From: Diphasiastrum complanatum
Lineage: Eukaryota; Streptophyta; Lycopodiopsida; Lycopodiales; Lycopodiaceae
DNA length: 59,971 bases
Assembly: GCA_029204225.1 (NCBI GenBank)
Contig: CM055107.1
Coordinates: 5,034,353 to 5,094,323 of the forward strand
Direction of reading: 5' to 3'
Part shown: positions 53,149-59,971 of the stretch, piece by piece
Position numbering within the stretch: position 1 is the stretch's first letter
Layout of the letters: each line of letters opens with the position of its first letter
Notes under the pieces: generated by a model
Told to the model about the DNA's origin: nothing
The model's input: the letters and a program-made list of their open reading frames with translations, nothing else
Database searches by the model: none
Translations under genes and position numbers: made by a program

Positions 53149-54250
53149 GGTTAAAGAGTATTTCCTGAAATAAAAGATAAATATTTGAGCAGAGTAGTTT
53201 ACCACTCAGGCTGTCGAATTCTGAAAAATTGTGGCCCTTAAAAGAGTCTAAAACAGGAAACAAGAGTTTAAAGAGATATAGATATATCACTGATGCTCTC
53301 TGCGCTTGGAATTCAGGAAGAAAAAAGATGCAAAGATGCTCTCTGCTCTTGGAATTAAGGAAGAAAAAAGATGCAAAGAACTAGTTCGGCACACAAACTG
53401 AAATTATGCTCATAGTTCTGCTTCACAGAAAGAAACCAAGCGAAGTTGGAGCTGCTAAAGCGCGACCTCGGATCTACTCAAAGTGCTACATTACCACTCA
53501 TGAATGTCATCTCAGGTCCGGCAAATAGCATTGAACACGCAAATTCGATTCTAAGCTGAGCGTGCTCAAGTACTAAAATCTCTGAAGCCAAACAAAATGC
53601 CTCCAACTAGCAAATCTAGCAATCTCAATCAAATTGAAGAAAACCATCAATTATCAGGAAGAACGCTGTTACAGACAGACGGTCCGATCCACAAATGCAA
53701 ATCCGAACAGTAATTGTTTCTTGTAAAGAAATCTCACTGTCGAGAAGCAAAGATCAACAACTCCTTCCCACCATCATTGATCTGCAAGACAATTCAGATC
53801 CTTTACATTTCTGAGTACTGACAGGCGAGATCACAAAGAATTTGCAGCGAAACGAACGAGGTAGCAGAGCCTGATTCTGGATATTATTTTCTCAGGCTCA
53901 CGATAATTTATTTCAAACCAACAAGAACGAACCACGATACGTCCTTTTCAGGTAGCAATGACGGCGAAGGCCCCTTCTCGCCATTCTTAGCCGCGTGTCA
54001 GTGAAGTCCTCTAGCTATTAGCCACGTTGATGACTAATAAGTGGGGCCAAGACAAGGGCCTGGCCCCAAACCAAGAACTGACACGTAGCTGCATATAAAA
54101 AACTTTCGACGCGTTGGAAAGGTCAGCCAATAATATCTAGAAACTACCTGTCACAATAAGCCACGTGGAGAATGAAATATAGCCTTTTATCAAGTGTAAA
54201 CTATTGGAAATGTCCTCACTCACGTTGTGTATACACTATTTGGCATGTTG
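53149..54250 (-). promoter_or_regulatory. Remorin 5' UTR, leader intron and promoter region
   Basis: An intron ends at 53165 (TTTATTTCAG then GAAATACTCTTTAACC before the ATG). The leader exon and transcription start lie upstream, not resolved; the donor was not identified. A 45-bp direct repeat occurs at 53294-53330 and 53336-53374 (GATGCTCTCTGCKCTTGGAAT). CACGTGG at 54163 and CACGT-containing sites near 54022 and 54083 lie further upstream. A TATA box could not be fixed. Confidence 0.5.
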
Positions 54251-54556
54251 TAGGGTGGGAGGCCCCTCCGGACCAAGGTAGCATGTAAGGTGTTTGTTGT
54301 GACCCTATGTAAAGGCTGCCCAACCATAAAGTTGTTCCTCTGTAGCAGTTGTGAACTCCTACCAAACACATGGCATATTGTGGTTGGCCAAGAGGAGCCT
54401 AAATTCAGGCCATAGCAGGGCCTCACAAAAAAGGTTTAATCTAAGCCATCCATATGCAACTGCTACGTCATCCCATGGATGGCTATCGTCCTATAGTAGG
54501 TTTCGTCACTCCAGCGGCCCAACTTGCTATTGCCGGTATGGCTCCACATAATTGTA
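54251..54556. other. Unassigned DNA left of the GC-rich element
   Basis: No gene recognised. A 66-codon plus-strand frame at 54351 has no features of note. Confidence 0.4.
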
Positions 54557-55010
54557 GCACCTTGGCGCGTCAGGGTGCGCCAGCCAGGGGCTAGCCAAAA
54601 AGGCGCAGGCGGGCGTCGTGGCGCCAGGGCGGGTGCACCAGGGGGCAGGCAGCGCCAAGGTGGCGCCGGGCAGGGGCACCGGCGCCAGGTGGGTGGCGCC
54701 GGGCAGGCATGAGGGCGGCACCGGGCAGGCAACGCCCAGGTGGCACCGGGCAGGGGCACCAGCGCCAGGTGGGTGGCGCCGGGCAGGCCCAGGTGGCACC
54801 GGGAACCGGGCAGGTGGCACTGGGCAGCTTCACACCCACCTGCACACATGTGAGTAAGTAGGTGGGTTCAGTTATATATAGGTACTGGTTTATCTCAGAG
54901 ATTTGCTTATGGGATAAACCCTGGTGCCCGACACATGGCACCAGGGCAAGCAGTAAAAAAAAAAAAAACCTCCCTACCTGGCCCACCTTGACGCGTGCGC
55001 AGGGTGCTAA
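54557..55010. mobile_element. GC-rich element with terminal inverted repeats and minisatellite core
   Basis: Left end AGCACCTTGGCGCGTCAGGG, right end (reverse complement) AGCACCCTGCGCACGCGTCA, then AAGGTGGGCCAGG. Both ends are flanked by TA (GTAG / CTAA), suggesting a TA target duplication. The interior (54640-54835) is strongly GC-rich in an AT-rich region and contains units of GGTGGCGCCGGGCAGG with GGCACCGGCGCCAGGTG between, in about two 95-bp higher-order copies. An A13 run lies near 54956-54968. It looks like a small non-autonomous DNA element; the superfamily is unknown. Confidence 0.5.
54640..54835 (+). repeat. GC-rich minisatellite GTGGCGCCGGGCAGG
   Basis: About ten degenerate copies of a 15-20 bp unit, in a higher-order repeat (GGGGCACCRGCGCCAGGTGG appears at about 54675 and 54753). 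Open frames on both strands here are a by-product of low A/T content. Confidence 0.75.
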
Positions 55011-56204
55011 AAATAAGAGGAGCCTTGCCGGTATAGCCAACCTCCTCATGAAGGATACCTAGTACATAATGATTAATTGTCCTAACTCTCGTATATCCTT
55101 TTAAGGAAAGAACATTTCACACTAACATAAAAGATGTTTTGCCTTGATGGCTACTTTGTCATGATCCTATTGTTATGCTCCACCTTAACATTGCACGACA
55201 CAAAGTTCATCCTAACCCTAAAGTTGCTTGTCGCCAATTTGCCCTTATATTACAATGCCCTAACATTGTATCTCCTTAATATGGCAATGACCTAACACAG
55301 CTCCTTCCTGCTACTACACTACCATGACACTACTTTGCCCTAACATTGTGATGCCCTAACAATGGTTTACCTTAATAGTCCAATTTTAAGCAAGCACTCC
55401 ACGCGAGATAGTGTACATCCTAGAGAGAGAGTGTGTACATCCTAGAGAGACATTGAAGAATGCTGTATAAGATGGGACACGAGTAGTAGTTGTTGCTATT
55501 TGTAGCCCTAGCCATGTCATAGACGTCATTGGGCCAAGGCCATTATTTTTAACCACATTGTCGACGAGCTCCTACTTTTAAAAAGCTTTTTTTCTTTTTG
55601 GAAAATGAGCCATTTCACAATATTACAAAGTTTCCGTATTCTTGATACTAGTCAAATGTTAAAAATACATTGTATATGAGCAACAAATTAGTATTGATTG
55701 GATTGGTAGTGCAAGAGTTATAGAATCGAGTCATCAATTACTTGGTACGAATATACATATGGTTAAAAGACACTTTTTAAAAAGTAATTTGCAAGTTTTA
55801 GAATGCATGACCTTTTCAAATCTAAGATGCCTTTGATTTGAGAAGCCCATAGTTGATTACGATGTACTTGGGGTACCGTGAATGAAATGTCTTTTATATT
55901 ATAATCTTACTTACAAGGGCGAAACATGGTATTGCAGGGACCATTTAATCTAGGTTTGACACATGTATTGACAAAGCCAATATGGGGCAAGGGAGGTGGA
56001 TCTTTCAAGTCTATTTTATTACAAACACATGTACTACCTAAGTTTCATACTTGAGATTATGAAGGTCGTGTTGGAAATTAATTCACAAGTCGGCTTTTTT
56101 CACTTTTTTCGACCAATCAAACTACATGACCGAAGTCAAAATTAGGTTTCTAAATTATTCACATTTTTCTTACGACCACTGTCTCTGGATAAATGAACGA
56201 AAAT
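55011..56204. other. Unassigned DNA
   Basis: No gene recognised. Short direct repeats of TGCCCTAACATTGT occur at 55254-55345. A duplicated CATCCTAGAGAGA occurs at 55418-55449. Confidence 0.45.
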
Positions 56205-56429
56205 TCTCAACAAGCTTTAATGTTTGCATAAATGAACAAGATTTTTGGCATGTTCTACTTTTCATGTCCCGATATATGCTTCATCTCCACTTCATTGTAC
56301 GCTTAGCTTAACAGTCTTTGAGAACAACCTCCAAGTACATTTAGTAGTGTTGAGATGACCATCATTAAATTTGTTCATTTATCTTCAATCTTGTGAGAGC
56401 CGAAGTCTCCAAGATAAATGAAATTGGAT

Positions 56430-56460
<31 letters not shown>

Positions 56461-56521
56461 AGAGAAGTCCTTAAACCATTCTCGTCTTGGTCATTTATGC
56501 AAACATTAAAGCTTGTTGAGA
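56205..56521. repeat. 37-bp inverted repeat around a (GA)n tract
   Basis: Left arm 56205-56241 starts TCTCAACAAGCTTTAATGTT. Right arm 56485-56521 is its reverse complement with one mismatch (AATGAACAAGA against AATGACCAAGA). The 243-bp spacer contains a GA microsatellite at 56430-56455. It could be the TIR of a small element or a local inverted duplication. No TSD is obvious. Confidence 0.75.

Positions 56522-59897
<3,376 letters not shown>

Positions 59898-59971
<74 letters not shown>
59898..59971 (+). repeat. Poly-G run (74 bp) at window end
   Basis: An uninterrupted G homopolymer reaching the end of the window. A natural run this long is unusual; a contig-end or polishing artefact is more likely. 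Confidence 0.95.

Noticed and set aside
54463-55049. Several overlapping Pro/Ala/Gly-rich open frames
   Set aside because: They arise because the GC-rich minisatellite lacks stop codons in every frame; the frames conflict and none has a motif or start context.

Overview
The window is nuclear DNA of a land plant. It is AT-rich, packed with nested transposable elements, and has one clear host gene with GT-AG introns. That gene is a minus-strand, six-exon, 569-residue remorin (50507-53148). Remorins are land-plant proteins, so the lineage is a plant. I cannot name the species. The element content and gene density would fit a TE-rich non-seed plant, but that is an impression only.

Layout. 1-1500: 5' end of a minus-strand Copia element (gag start, PBS, LTR) inserted in the remains of a DNA transposon that ends at 2693. 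3857-9859: a nearly intact minus-strand Copia element with 690-bp LTRs, AAACT target duplications, a tRNA-Met type PBS and a gag-pol broken by one frameshift; it sits inside an old Ty3/gypsy remnant (to about 11070). 11642-19420: wreckage of two or more copies of an unusual multi-gene DNA transposon. 19440-21307: dead Copia. 21308-30406: the most complete copy of that DNA transposon. 30407-33110: gypsy-like element with PBS and zinc-knuckle gag. 34326-41654: large minus-strand LTR element with a non-RT ORF. 42342-47143: further Copia pieces. 47150-50500: little recognisable. 50507-54200: remorin gene and upstream region. 54557-55010: GC-rich minisatellite element with terminal repeats. The rest is low-complexity or unassigned DNA ending in a 74-bp poly-G run.

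The notable system is the DNA transposon at 21308-30406 (about 9.1 kb, TIRs starting CATTAGAGGAGTTT). It carries four gene regions: gene a (plus, unknown function), a spliced minus-strand gene fusing a histone H3-like domain (starting MARTKQT) to a Ulp1/C48-type cysteine protease, a plus-strand gene of unknown function divergent from it, and a spliced minus-strand DDE-transposase-like gene. The H3-like/Ulp1 gene and its divergent neighbour share a bidirectional promoter with opposed TATA boxes, seven CACGTG G-boxes in 175 bp, and an iterated GATATCRCTACGACGCGAG motif in both orientations. Parts of the same genes recur at 11642-15972 and 16850-19420, so the H3-like module belongs to the family and is not a chance capture in one copy. 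Two short elements (22246-22605, 32578-32963) share the TIRs and look like its non-autonomous derivatives. All copies here are broken by stops, frameshifts or splice-site loss; intact relatives would be expected elsewhere in the genome.
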